Positions 15,896 to 25,016 of a DNA stretch of 64,000 nt are shown piece after piece. Position numbers and translations under genes: made by a program. The stretch comes from Paraburkholderia phytofirmans PsJN (GTDB lineage: Bacteria > Pseudomonadota > Gammaproteobacteria > Burkholderiales > Burkholderiaceae). Below the pieces are notes generated by a model that saw only the letters and a list, made by a program, of their open reading frames with translations, was not told the DNA's origin and did not search any database. The DNA lies in assembly GCF_000020125.1 (NCBI RefSeq), contig NC_010676.1:1798001-1862000 (forward strand). The letters are read 5' to 3'. Position 1 is the first letter of the stretch, and the number at the start of each line of letters is the position of its first letter.

Positions 15896-18406
15896 TCAGG
15901 CGCTTAGCAACGCGACCAGTCCGAACAGCCGCGCCAGGGCGGGTACGGTCATGAGAAGCAGAAGCCCCGTGCCAACGACACCTAGTACAACCCAGAGGTA
16001 GCGATTCCGCTGTCGTGCGCGTGCATAGGCCCGCGGCTGAGGAAGTAAGCGGATCACGAAGATCAAAGCCACATTACACGCCACGAGCGCCATGAACGAC
16101 ACTGTGCGTGAGAAAGTAAGGTCGTAGCTGAGGCTCAGCAAGGCTGCATACAGACCGAGCATCAGCATGGCGGCTAACGCGCCCGCCATTGCCGCTTTTC
16201 CCAATGTGCTGTTCGACAGAAGACGCGCGCCGGCACGGCGCGGTGGCATATGCATCAGGTTCTCGCGTTCCGGCTCGTTCTCGAACACGATCGAGCAGAC
16301 GGGGTTGATAATCAGCTCGAGAAAGACGATATGAACGGGCGCGAGCAACGGAGGCCAGCCGACGAAAACCGGAATCATGGCTGCGGCGATCATCGGAATA
16401 TGAACAGCGACCGTATAGCTGATTGCCTGCAGGAGATTGACGTAAATATGTCTTCCTAGTCGGATCGCCGACACGATCGGCGCGAAGTCGTCACGCAGCA
16501 AGACCAGCGATGCCACCTCGCGCGCGACTTCGGCGCCGCGCAGTCCCATCGCAATGCCGATGTGCGCCGCCTTAAGCGCGGGCGCGTCGTTTACACCGTC
16601 GCCCGTCATCGCCACCACCTGATCACTTTCCCTGAACGCATTGACGAGCCGCAATTTTTGCTCTGGCTTGACACGTGCAAACACGTCCACGTTCGTTATG
16701 GCCTCGCGAAGCCGCGCGTCATTCATCGCAGCCACTTCCTGGCCAGTCACGATCCGCGTGCCGTCGATACCGACTTCAGTCGCAATAGCCCGCGCCGTCG
16801 ACGGATAATCGCCGGTAATCATCACCACACGGATGCCGGCGGCCTGGCATGCGGCGATAGCGCCCGCGGCCTCTGGCCGGACCGGATCCAGCAACCCGGC
16901 CAGCCCTACGAAAGAGAACTCGAAGTCGTGCTGCTTTTCCGGCCAGCCGGAATGTGAGTGCCGTGCCTTGGCCACCCCAAGCACCCGCAGTCCACCCGAC
17001 GCCATTTGCGCCGCCTCATCAAGAACAGTCTGCGTATCCCGTTCGTCCAGACGACACAAGGCACAGACCGCTTCTGGCGCGCCCTTGCAGGCCACGGCGT
17101 GATGATCGAGTTCAGGCGCGTGCCATGCGTGGGACATGGCCGGCAATTCCGGTGTCAGCGCGTATTCATGAACCAGGGACCAGTCGTCGTGGAGCCGTCC
17201 GGTGCCGGCGAGTTCAACCCGGCCTGTTTCGTGAAATGCCCGCTCCATTGGATCGATCGGTTCGATTTCGCTGGCGAGCACCAGATACTCGATGAGTTCG
17301 TGATACGCCTCGTCGATCCGTTGCGTCGTCGGATCGATGACCTGCCGTTTTCCTTGCGCAGACAGCACGCGCACGGACATGCGGTTTTGCGTCAATGTGC
17401 CCGTCTTGTCGACGCACAGCACCGAGGTCTGGCCGAGCGTTTCGATGGCGCTCATACGGCGTGTCAGCACGCCTTCACTGGCGATTCGGCGAGCCCCAAG
17501 TGCCATGAAAACGGTCAGTATCACCGGAATCTCTTCGGGAAGAATCCCCATGGCCAGCGTGATTCCCGCGAGCACGCCCGGAAGCCATTCCCCGGAGCGC
17601 AAGCGATAGGCCACGACGAGCAGCAGACACAGTATGATCGCGGCCAACGTAAAGCGATTGACGAAGGTTCTCGTTTCCAGTTGCAGCGGCGAGCGGGCTT
17701 CCGTAATGCCGGTCAACGACTTGCCAATGCGACCAAGCTTCGTATTCGCCCCCGTCGCCGTCACGATCATCTGCCCCTGACCCTGCACCACCATCGACCC
17801 GAAAATAAGCTGTCCGCCAGGATCCTCCTCTGCACGTGCATCGGCTCGTGCCACGGACTTGCTCACCGAAACGGACTCGCCTGTCAGTAGCGACTCGTCT
17901 ACGCTCAGTTCGTGAGCCTCCGTCACTGAACCGTCGGCCGGCACACGCGCGCCTTCCCGGACGAAAACCAGGTCGCCCGGCACCAGTTCGGCGGCGGCAA
18001 CGAGTTGCCGCTGCCCGTCCCGCAGTACTTGCGCACGGGGCGCGGACAGCTCGCGAAGAGAGTCGAGCACCCGCGCCGTACGATGGCTTTGAAAGACCGT
18101 CAGAAAGACAATTGCGGCGACAAACGCGAGAAGCGCGAGCGCCTCCGACACATCTCCAAGCAGAAAATAGATGCCGGTTGCGCCGAGGAGTAGAAGAAAC
18201 ATGGGCTCACGGAGCCCCTCTCCCAGCGTTTGCCACCAGGTGCGGCGAACCTTTGAGTCCACGATGTTTCGACCGAAGCGGGCGCGCGACTCCTCCACCT
18301 GCCGGCTCGACAGTCCACGCTTCCTCTCGGCGTGCGCGAGCGGCGGTGCCGATCCGATGTGGCCAGAGCTTATGTCCGGAACGGATTGAACGGAACTCGT
18401 CTGCAT
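15896..18406 (-). CDS. P-type cation-transporting ATPase (P2-like)
   Basis: An 836-residue membrane ATPase with all P-type landmarks: the actuator TGES in DESLLTGESVSVSK, the membrane helix motif GILPEEIPVI, the phosphorylation site CVDKTGTLTQN (Asp near residue 333), the nucleotide-domain KGAPEA, and the hinge MTGDGVNDAPALKAAHIG (near residue 600). The overall order, N-terminal cation-ATPase domain and roughly ten helices fit P2 Ca2+/Mg2+-type pumps more than heavy-metal P1B pumps, as no CPC motif or metal-binding N-terminal domain is present. The transported ion is not readable. ATG at 18406 is accepted. Followed by a DedA-like membrane protein on the same strand. Confidence 0.88.
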   Translation of the reverse strand: MQTSSVQSVPDISSGHIGSAPPLAHAERKRGLSSRQVEESRARFGRNIVDSKVRRTWWQTLGEGLREPMFLLLLGATGIYFLLGDVSEALALLAFVAAIVFLTVFQSHRTARVLDSLRELSAPRAQVLRDGQRQLVAAAELVPGDLVFVREGARVPADGSVTEAHELSVDESLLTGESVSVSKSVARADARAEEDPGGQLIFGSMVVQGQGQMIVTATGANTKLGRIGKSLTGITEARSPLQLETRTFVNRFTLAAIILCLLLVVAYRLRSGEWLPGVLAGITLAMGILPEEIPVILTVFMALGARRIASEGVLTRRMSAIETLGQTSVLCVDKTGTLTQNRMSVRVLSAQGKRQVIDPTTQRIDEAYHELIEYLVLASEIEPIDPMERAFHETGRVELAGTGRLHDDWSLVHEYALTPELPAMSHAWHAPELDHHAVACKGAPEAVCALCRLDERDTQTVLDEAAQMASGGLRVLGVAKARHSHSGWPEKQHDFEFSFVGLAGLLDPVRPEAAGAIAACQAAGIRVVMITGDYPSTARAIATEVGIDGTRIVTGQEVAAMNDARLREAITNVDVFARVKPEQKLRLVNAFRESDQVVAMTGDGVNDAPALKAAHIGIAMGLRGAEVAREVASLVLLRDDFAPIVSAIRLGRHIYVNLLQAISYTVAVHIPMIAAAMIPVFVGWPPLLAPVHIVFLELIINPVCSIVFENEPERENLMHMPPRRAGARLLSNSTLGKAAMAGALAAMLMLGLYAALLSLSYDLTFSRTVSFMALVACNVALIFVIRLLPQPRAYARARQRNRYLWVVLGVVGTGLLLLMTVPALARLFGLVALLSA

Positions 18407-18460
18407 TGTGGCGCCGATCAGTAAGCAGATTGAGTAACGGAATGGGACGCTTAGGAACGC

Positions 18461-18946
18461 TTATGGACGAGCCGCATTCGGACAGCTTCTACAGATGCGC
18501 AGGACTCCGTGACGATCCGGATCTTCCCAGTAGAAACGTAAATCGGCGCCACCATGTGCGGGCACCTGGATCTTTCTGGTTTCCGTGACGTGACGCGTTT
18601 GCGCTCCAATCTGGTAGCGCCCTGCCGGTAGCCGGACAAACAGGAACGGGCCCTCTGTACGAACGGACAGGACGGGTCGCCCGGCGCCCGACGTGATCGT
18701 TACGTCGATGTCGGACAGATAGTTGCCTGTCTTCGACGCGAACGTCATGCGAAGGTTGTAGCTCGACGCTGCGGCGCGAAATGCCTGAACTTCGTCTTCG
18801 CCCACACCGCCGGTTATGTAGGAGACGCCGTTTTTCGAAGCAGGTTGCGGTACCGATTGTGCGAGCGCAGGACTGTTTGCACAGATGCAGACAAGGAAAA
18901 GTAGAAACAGGGAAAGAAGCTGGGAAAGACGGGCGTTCCTGAACAT
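18461..18946 (-). CDS. Secreted protein of unknown function
   Basis: A 161-residue protein beginning MFRNARLSQLLSLFLLFLV, a clear signal peptide likely cut after SPALA. The mature part (about 130 residues) has GVSYITGGVGEDEVQAF, NLRMTFASKTGNYLSDIDV and PFLFVRLPAGRYQIGAQT, a beta-rich pattern resembling carboxypeptidase-regulatory/PEGA-like modules, so a periplasmic surface or binding role is plausible. Two Cys near the C-terminus (ICRSC) could form a disulfide. ATG at 18946 begins the signal peptide; the longer frame from 19027 would bury it. It is 54 bp upstream of the P-type ATPase on the same strand. Confidence 0.65.
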   Translation of the reverse strand: MFRNARLSQLLSLFLLFLVCICANSPALAQSVPQPASKNGVSYITGGVGEDEVQAFRAAASSYNLRMTFASKTGNYLSDIDVTITSGAGRPVLSVRTEGPFLFVRLPAGRYQIGAQTRHVTETRKIQVPAHGGADLRFYWEDPDRHGVLRICRSCPNAARP

Positions 18947-19099
18947 GGCAATTCTCGATATGTGAACTTTCGGCAAAGCAGGCGACCGAAGCTGTGGTTT
19001 TTTGGCGCCTCGACCAGGCGCGGTCAAACCGCTGCCGCCAGATGCCCAGCGCGGGCAACGTATCCACTTTCAGAATGACGCCAGGCGAACTCGCAGGCG

Positions 19100-19113
19100 T
19101 TGACGTACATCAA
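19100..19113 (+). promoter_or_regulatory. FNR/ANR-like binding site
   Basis: TTGACGTACATCAA has one mismatch to TTGAT-N4-ATCAA. It lies in the divergent gap 18947-19206, 93 bp from the CreA-like gene and 153 bp from the secreted-protein/ATPase gene set on the other strand, so it could control either direction. Confidence 0.5.
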
Positions 19114-19206
19114 GCAGCGGACTTCCGGGTGAAATAGCCTGAAGTCAGCGATCCTTATTGCGGTGCTGCTCGGCCGAAGATCTGACTGTCGGATACCCGG
19201 AGGTGG

Positions 19207-19686
19207 ATGGTGATCAAGCTGATTCCAGGGCGGTGGGGCATCCCGGGTGCACTTCTGATATTTGTGTCCTCCGTTGTCGTAGCCAGGGATCTGGCGACGA
19301 TCGAAACGCATACCCAGCGATATGGTTCTTACATCGCCATTTCCGCTTACGAAGATCCTCTCGTAAGCGGCGTGACCTGCTACGTATCGGAGTCGCAGTC
19401 CGACGGCGCACTGGGAAGCGGACGCGTTACCCATGGGGCAGACCAAACTGCTTCCTGCCATCAGACCGGCAACATCCGCATTGCCGAAACTGTTCCCAAG
19501 CAGGCGCAGGTATTCACGGCCGAGTCAGATCCAGCCTTCGACTCGCTCCATATAATCCGGGTACTGGACGCTGAACGTCACTCGCTTGTCTATTTCACGT
19601 ACAACGAAGACGAGGTTGCGGGTGACTTGCCGGGCCGCATCGACGTAATACGGTTGCCAGCAGGTCCCAGGATGCCCACCAGATAG
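19207..19686 (+). CDS. CreA-like secreted protein
   Basis: A 159-residue protein with a short N-terminal hydrophobic segment (about residues 7-26) and the CreA-family core: AYEDPLVSGVTCYVSESQ, ALGSGRVT, DQTASCHQTGNI and FDSLHIIRVLDAERHSLVY. The two conserved Cys (about 58 and 83) could form a disulfide. CreA is a widespread periplasmic/exported protein of unknown function. A CCCGGAGG ribosome-binding site precedes ATG 19207. A candidate FNR box lies upstream. Confidence 0.8.
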   Translation: MVIKLIPGRWGIPGALLIFVSSVVVARDLATIETHTQRYGSYIAISAYEDPLVSGVTCYVSESQSDGALGSGRVTHGADQTASCHQTGNIRIAETVPKQAQVFTAESDPAFDSLHIIRVLDAERHSLVYFTYNEDEVAGDLPGRIDVIRLPAGPRMPTR

Positions 19687-20251
19687 GCAAATGTTCGCGC
19701 CAATCTGGCCGGAACGCCGGGATCACAACTGCTGATCCACGTGGAAGCTGAGCGTGGGCAGTGCCACGCGTGTAGGTCCAGCGCCGACGTTTGCCGGTCA
19801 TCGCAAGCCCGTTCGGTGCCGGGCCAGTCGCTCATCGCTTGCTCGCAACCGTCGGCCGCCAAGGCCACTATTTCAAGGAAGTTTTTACGCGCATCCGAAG
19901 GCATCGATAGTCAAACGCTAACCTGCTTTCGTGCCGCGTCAGTCTCGGCAAGTGAGCAATGCCGGCACCACACCTGTCCCGGCGACTCGATCCCTTCTGC
20001 TCGACAGGATCCCGGCGCGCGTGCACATGCAGCGATCATTTGCGCACCGGTGTGTCGCATTTCCGGCACCGCCGCAGGGCATTTTAAGTAAAAGCTAAAG
20101 AAGTTTTTTGACCAGTCGATAGCGTGATCAGGGACCTTCTCTCCCGCCGTCGGACCCGCTCGGGTCCGACGCTTCTGCACCGGAGAAACGCAGTGACACG
20201 CCTCGCCTACCGCACCCCGCGCGACAGCTTTCCAACCCGGCAACCGCGGCC
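19687..20251. other. Long non-coding gap before the GGDEF-EAL gene
   Basis: No supported gene in 565 bp. It contains the perfect palindrome at 20149-20170 and a T-rich patch (AAGTTTTTTGACC, about 20101). A 104-codon minus-strand frame (19590-19904) overlaps the CreA-like gene and looks like a shadow. Confidence 0.4.
20149..20170. promoter_or_regulatory. Perfect 22-bp palindrome upstream of the GGDEF-EAL gene
   Basis: GTCGGACCCG and its exact reverse complement flank a 2-base CT centre, 81 bp before ATG 20252. It may be a regulator operator, a transcribed hairpin or a terminator; no T-run follows on the plus strand, so a Rho-independent terminator is less likely. Confidence 0.55.
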
Positions 20252-23200
20252 ATGAAACGCAATCTGCTCGTCCACCTGCTCGGACGTCTGCGCGTAGGCC
20301 GCAAGCTGCTGCTGATCTATCTGCTCGACCTGAGCGCGGTGGTGTTCATTAGCGGCATTCTGATCCACGAAAAGTACATCGCGATCGACTTCTCCGACAA
20401 GGAGTTGGTCGGCAACGCGTATATCGCGGCCGCGCAAGACGCGCTGACCGGTTTCGCACTCGCCGGGGCCGGGCGCCAGCAAAGCGCGGCGCAATTGCAG
20501 CAGACCGCCGGCAAGCTCGCCGACGCAGAGCGCAGGTTCGGGGAGCACATGCAAAGTGCGGCACTCAATCAACGGGTACGCGACGCGCTCCTCGCCAGCG
20601 CGTCGCCGCATGCGGATGCCGCGACGCTCGACGGTGGACTCGAAGCGACCCGTGCACTGGTGACACGGGTCGGTAACCAGTCGAACCTGATTCTGGACCC
20701 CGACCTCGACAGCTACTATGCAATGTCTCTGTCGATTCTGCGCTATCCGGAACTGCTCAGCGACGTCGACCGGATAGGCCGTCATCTCCACGACGCCGGT
20801 GCGAAATCGCGCACTGTGCCGATGGGCCGCGACGAGATGCGCACCCGCTACCTGGTACTCGAAGGGCAACTCGATGCGGTTTTACAGGGTCTGCGTTCGG
20901 ACTACGCGGAGGCCTCGGCCGCGAACGGCACGCTGACCCGCACGATCGGTCCGTCTATAGAACGACTGCTCGCCGCCATCGATTCATATCGGCGCGTGGC
21001 CGGCGCAGCGGTCGACGCCGGTGGCGACGTGCCCGAACTCGCGACGCTCGATGCCGCCCAACAGCGCGTGGTGATAAGCGTCAGCGACGCATGGAGCATC
21101 ACCAGCAGTCAGCTCGAACGGCTGCTGCATGAGCGCGTGCGCGGCCTTTTTGAACGCATGTGGCTGCACCTTGGCACTGCCCTGTTCTTGCTGTGCGCGA
21201 TCCTGAGCATGGTATATGCGGTCGCCCAGCAAATCTCCCGACCGCTGCGCGAGCTCGCGCGCGTGATGGATACCGTGCGCCGGACCGGCGACCACTCATT
21301 GCGTGCAGACTGGCACAGTCAGGATGAGATTGGCCGACTCGTGCGCGGCTTTAACGACATGCTCGCGCAGCTCGGCCGCGAACGCGACATACAGAAGGAG
21401 CTCGCGGCAACGGCTCGCGCGTCCGCCGCCCAATACGCGCTGGTGGAGGCGACGCCCGTGCCGATGGTGGTCACGGCGATCCCGGGCCATGAGGTGTTGC
21501 ATGCGAACCGCCCGGCACTTGCGTGGCTCAACGGCTGCACGGTCGACCCGTGGGGCTACGGGCTCGACTCCGAGGTCCGGGCGCGCTTTTTCCAGCAACT
21601 GTCGGACCGCGATGCCGTCGACGAATTCGAGGTGCGCTGGAAAGCCAGCAACGAACCCAGCTGGGCGATGCTGTCGGCGCGAAGACTCGCCTTTCAGGGA
21701 CGTGATGCGGTATTGACCGCATTCACACCGATCAACCAGATCAAGTCGATGGAGCAGCGCCTCGAATTGTGGGGCAAGGTGTTCGAGGCATCGTCGGAAG
21801 CCATTCTGATTCTCGACGCACAGCGACGCCTCGTGACCGCGAACGCGTCGTTCTATCGGGCCACCGGCTATCGCGCCGACGATGTCGCAGGTAAGGAGCC
21901 CGCCTTCCTTAGCGGCGCGCACGTGCAGGGCGACCTGCTCGCGGCCGTGATCGATTCGGTGGATCGTCAGAGCGCGTGGCATGGCGAAGCAAACGTGCGG
22001 CGGCGCGCGGGGAGCGATTACCCGGCGTGGCTGATGATTAGCGCCGTGCGCGACCGGCGCGCGAGCCTTTCGCACTACATCTGCACGTTGATCGACATCA
22101 CCGATCGAAAGAAGAGCGAAGCTCGCATTCAGTTCCTCGCCGAACATGACCTCCTGACCGAATTACCGAACCGCGCGCTGTTCATGAAGCGCCTGCGTGC
22201 GGTACTCGATCACGCCCGCGTCGCGGATCACCGCGTCGCCGTGCTGTTCATCGATCTGGACCGTTTCAAGCACGTCAACGATTCGCTGGGTCATCACATT
22301 GGCGACAGCCTGTTGCGCTCGGTGTCGAGGCGTCTCGTTCGGGCCGTGCGCGCCGACGATACCGTGAGCCGCCTCAGCGGCGACGAGTTCACGATCATCC
22401 TCAACGGCGTCAGCGGCGCGGCCGAGGTCGGCCGCACCATCGAGGACCGTCTGCTGCCGCTGATGCGTCAACCGCATGAACTCGATGGCATGGCGCTGCC
22501 GGTGTCGTGCAGTGTCGGCGTCGCGCTGTTCCCCGACGATGGCGAGGACATCGAGACGCTGATGCAGAATGCCGATGCCGCCATGTATCAGGCCAAAGGC
22601 GCTGGCCGCAACCTCGTCAAGTTCTTCACCCCTGACATGGCCGAACGCGCGCTTCACCGGGCGCAGCTTGAGGCGTCTTTGCGCAACGCGATTGCGATGG
22701 ACGAGTTCCGGCTGGAGTATCAGCCGTGCATCGACGCCCGCACCGGCGAACTGGTCGCCGTGGAAGGGCTGCTGCGCTGGCACAACCCGCGGCTCGGCAA
22801 GGTGTCGCCCGCGGAATTTATTCCGATCGCGGAAGAAAGCCGGCTGATCATCTCGATGGGCGCGTGGGTGATAGAACAAGCGTGCCGCCAGATTGCGGAG
22901 TGGAACGACGAAGGCCTCGCCCCGCTACGCGTGTCGATCAACGTGTCCGCGATCCAGTTGCGCGACCCGAACCTGATCGGCATGCTCGCAACCAGTCTCG
23001 AGCGCAATCGCGTCGCCCCCGAACGGCTCGAACTCGAGATCACCGAGACGGTGCTGATGGATAGCGCGGAGCATTATGAATCGACGGTGGCCGGCATCCG
23101 CAAGCTTGGCATCAAGCTATCGCTCGACGATTTCGGCGTCGGTTACTCGAGCCTCAGCTATCTGAACCGGTTTCCGCTGGATCGCCTCAAGATCGACCGG

Positions 23201-23431
23201 GCGTTCGTGAAAGACATGCTCGACGCGCCGGCCGATCTCGCGATCATTCGCGCGATCATCGAACTCGGGCACGAACTCGGGTTACGAGTGGTCGCGGAGG
23301 GGGTTGAGAGCGAGCATCAGGCGCAGATCCTGCGCAACATCGGTTGCGACGAGTTACAGGGTTTCCTGTTCTCCCCGTCGCTGTCGCCTGCCGATCTGGG
23401 TTCGTGGAGCAGCATGCGCATGGTAGCGTGA
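20252..23431 (+). CDS. Membrane HAMP-PAS-GGDEF-EAL cyclic-di-GMP protein
   Basis: A 1059-residue protein. Order: TM1 (about 18-38), a periplasmic helical sensor region, TM2 (about 305-328), HAMP (QQISRPLRELARVMDTVRR onward), two PAS-like segments (about 395-510 and 510-625; the second ends HYICTLIDITDRKKSEA), GGDEF (about 640-795) and EAL (about 810-1055). The cyclase signature is SGDEF (near 708) with an intact I-site RxxD (RADD) upstream; SGDEF variants can be active. The EAL signature reads EGLLRW (Ala to Gly), with DDFGVGYSSLSYL and the downstream KIDRAFV and AEGVES motifs retained, so phosphodiesterase activity is plausible. Stands alone; likely a dual cyclase/phosphodiesterase tuning biofilm or motility. 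Confidence 0.88.
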   Translation: MKRNLLVHLLGRLRVGRKLLLIYLLDLSAVVFISGILIHEKYIAIDFSDKELVGNAYIAAAQDALTGFALAGAGRQQSAAQLQQTAGKLADAERRFGEHMQSAALNQRVRDALLASASPHADAATLDGGLEATRALVTRVGNQSNLILDPDLDSYYAMSLSILRYPELLSDVDRIGRHLHDAGAKSRTVPMGRDEMRTRYLVLEGQLDAVLQGLRSDYAEASAANGTLTRTIGPSIERLLAAIDSYRRVAGAAVDAGGDVPELATLDAAQQRVVISVSDAWSITSSQLERLLHERVRGLFERMWLHLGTALFLLCAILSMVYAVAQQISRPLRELARVMDTVRRTGDHSLRADWHSQDEIGRLVRGFNDMLAQLGRERDIQKELAATARASAAQYALVEATPVPMVVTAIPGHEVLHANRPALAWLNGCTVDPWGYGLDSEVRARFFQQLSDRDAVDEFEVRWKASNEPSWAMLSARRLAFQGRDAVLTAFTPINQIKSMEQRLELWGKVFEASSEAILILDAQRRLVTANASFYRATGYRADDVAGKEPAFLSGAHVQGDLLAAVIDSVDRQSAWHGEANVRRRAGSDYPAWLMISAVRDRRASLSHYICTLIDITDRKKSEARIQFLAEHDLLTELPNRALFMKRLRAVLDHARVADHRVAVLFIDLDRFKHVNDSLGHHIGDSLLRSVSRRLVRAVRADDTVSRLSGDEFTIILNGVSGAAEVGRTIEDRLLPLMRQPHELDGMALPVSCSVGVALFPDDGEDIETLMQNADAAMYQAKGAGRNLVKFFTPDMAERALHRAQLEASLRNAIAMDEFRLEYQPCIDARTGELVAVEGLLRWHNPRLGKVSPAEFIPIAEESRLIISMGAWVIEQACRQIAEWNDEGLAPLRVSINVSAIQLRDPNLIGMLATSLERNRVAPERLELEITETVLMDSAEHYESTVAGIRKLGIKLSLDDFGVGYSSLSYLNRFPLDRLKIDRAFVKDMLDAPADLAIIRAIIELGHELGLRVVAEGVESEHQAQILRNIGCDELQGFLFSPSLSPADLGSWSSMRMVA

Positions 23432-23587
23432 GCGCGCATGCCCCTGTTTTCTTTTGCGAAGAGGCACTCGAACCTGAGCGGCTCCGGCTCGATTTTGCAG
23501 CGCGACCACCGCGACTCCCACATCGCAACCTACAACGACCTGACACGCTGCAAGGAGTCTCCGTTGAGTACAAGCTCAAACGACGCG

Positions 23588-23662
23588 CCGCGAGGCATCC
23601 GCGTCAACGCCGTCAGTCCGGGTCCCATCGCGACGCCGTTCCACACGAAGCTGGGACTGGAT
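23588..23662 (+). pseudogene. Fragment of a short-chain dehydrogenase/reductase
   Basis: About 25 codons reading RGIRVNAVSPGPIATPF match the conserved SDR segment after the catalytic Tyr-Lys (usual form: IRVNAVSPGPIATP). No Rossmann GxxxGIG, catalytic Ser/Tyr or C-terminus is nearby. Homology ends exactly where the IS6-type fragment begins, indicating disruption by transposon-mediated rearrangement. Confidence 0.6.
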
Positions 23663-23881
23663 CTCAGCTTTCGCGGCCGGATAGCTCCGCAACTGGTTGG
23701 TGACGATTTTCTTCGGCACTGCAGTGCAGCCCGCTAACACCCGTTGGAAGAAGCGTTTGGCCGCAGTCTTGTCGCGGCGATTCTGAAGCAGGATGTCGAG
23801 GTCAATGCCGTGCTCATCGACTGCACGCCATAGCAGCCAGGGCTCACCGCGCAGCGTCACGAACATCCCGTCAAGGTGTCA
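23660..23881 (-). mobile_element. Remnant of an IS6-family transposase
   Basis: The minus strand encodes MFVTLRGEPWLLWRAVDEHG, then LDILLQNRRDKTAAKRFF and KKIVTNQLRSYPAAKAEI, diagnostic of IS6-family DDE transposases (usual WHLDE...VTDQLRSYPAAK). The catalytic WHLDE reads stop-HLDG (TGG to TGA; Glu to Gly) and the second catalytic Asp in VTDQ is Asn, so it is dead even apart from truncation to about 74 of 230 codons. No terminal inverted repeats were found. Confidence 0.75.
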
Positions 23882-24221
23882 CGTCGAGCCCGGCTTGCGG
23901 CGAGCCCCCTTGACCCGATGCGCGAAGCGGGCGCCGATCCGGCATCGGACAACGGGCGTTTATGGGTGGAATTGTTCACGCGAATCGCAGCCGACGCCGA
24001 GTACCGAGAGAAGTTCAGCAAGTTCTCGCAATCGCGGGGGATGTTCGGCGGCCAGTTTTCACCCGACGAGAAAGAGAATCCGGCATCGCGAATGGCGAGT
24101 CGACAAGACCCTTGCCAAACATCACCGGCGCGCTTGAACTCGCGTCTCATGCCGGAGCCACGAATTCAAGCGCGCCAACAAAACGGTATTCAAGAAAGTG
24201 AAACGATGTCTCTGAATCGCA

Positions 24222-24554
24222 CACAGGCTTGCGACATAAGTTGATCGTGCGGAAGACGCGGCCCGTATCGTTCGCCGTGTGTTCGCCCGAAGTCATGTGC
24301 AGCGTTTCGCCAATGTCGGTGCCACCGACGAAGAACGACTCGCCTCCGGTTAGCACGATCACACGCGCATCTGGGTCAGCCTCCGCTGCGACAAACGCCT
24401 CATCAAGTTGTCGTTTTACTTCAAGACAGAGCGCGTTGCGACGCTCGGGGCAATCGATGCGAATGACGGCGACCGAGGGCTCGGGACGCTCGCAAATTAC
24501 GACTTCTGCGATACCCGAATCCGAGGTGTTCGTAAGTGCCTCATTGCCAGTAGG
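24222..24554 (-). pseudogene. N-terminal fragment of an enoyl-CoA hydratase
   Basis: The minus frame reads VAVIRIDCPERRNALCLEVK, then DPDARVIVLTGGESFFVGGTD and RTINLCRKPV, the N-terminal half of a crotonase (usual RNAL...V.ltG.g..FfaGtD). The frame has no ATG/GTG/TTG start; an ATG two frames away just upstream suggests a small indel after the start. It ends at about 24222, before the oxyanion-hole GGG segment, so about 150 C-terminal codons are missing. A TAA at 24555-24557 separates it in the same frame from the following C-terminal fragment. Confidence 0.65.
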
Positions 24555-25016
24555 TTATCGGCCCTTGAAGACCGGCGGGCGCTTCTCTACTGATGCCCGC
24601 GTCGCTTCACGCGCATCCTCGGTGTACATGAGTTTCGTGCTGTACCCCTGCTCGTGCTCGTACGCGGCCTCGAGCGGCATTGATTCGATGTCGTTCAGCG
24701 CCTGCTTTGCGTAACGTAATCCATGCGGGCTTTTGGCGGCGATCTTCGCTGCGAGTTTCAGCGCCGTGGGCATCAAGTTTTCGGGCTCGACGACTTCATC
24801 GATCAGTCCCAGCCGGAACGCTTCCTGCGCTCCGATCGGTTCGCCCGTGAAATACATTCGACGCAGCGCGCCCTGCGGAATAAGGCGGCCGTGATGAGCC
24901 GCACCACCGCAGCGGCCGACATTGATCTCAGGCGTGCCAAAACGTGCATTGTTCGCAGCGATGCGAATGTCGCACACCGTGGCCAGTACGGAACCGGCAC
25001 GCTTACTGGCTGACAC
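24555..25016 (-). pseudogene. C-terminal fragment of an enoyl-CoA hydratase
   Basis: About 153 codons read AGSVLATVCDIRIAANNARFG, then TPEINVGRCGG, LRRMYFTGEPIGAQEAFRLG, LIDEVVEPENL and AKSPHGLRYAKQAL, the second half of a crotonase-fold protein. The N-terminal CoA-binding half is absent. GTG at 25016 opens the frame but is not a family start. The order C-terminal piece then N-terminal piece (24222-24554) on one strand cannot be one gene simply interrupted; it implies two adjacent paralogues each deleted, or a permuting rearrangement. Confidence 0.7.

Noticed and set aside
19590..19904. 104-codon minus-strand ORF after the CreA-like gene
   Set aside because: Overlaps the CreA-like coding region and has shadow-like composition.
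23876..24244. 122-codon plus-strand ORF in the fragment region
   Set aside because: Part (RLWVELFTRIAADAEYREKF) looks protein-like, but it has no start context, overlaps the IS6 remnant and matches no family known to me.
24222..25016. One intact enoyl-CoA hydratase gene
   Set aside because: The N-terminal piece lies downstream of the C-terminal piece and a TAA separates them; it cannot be one functional gene.
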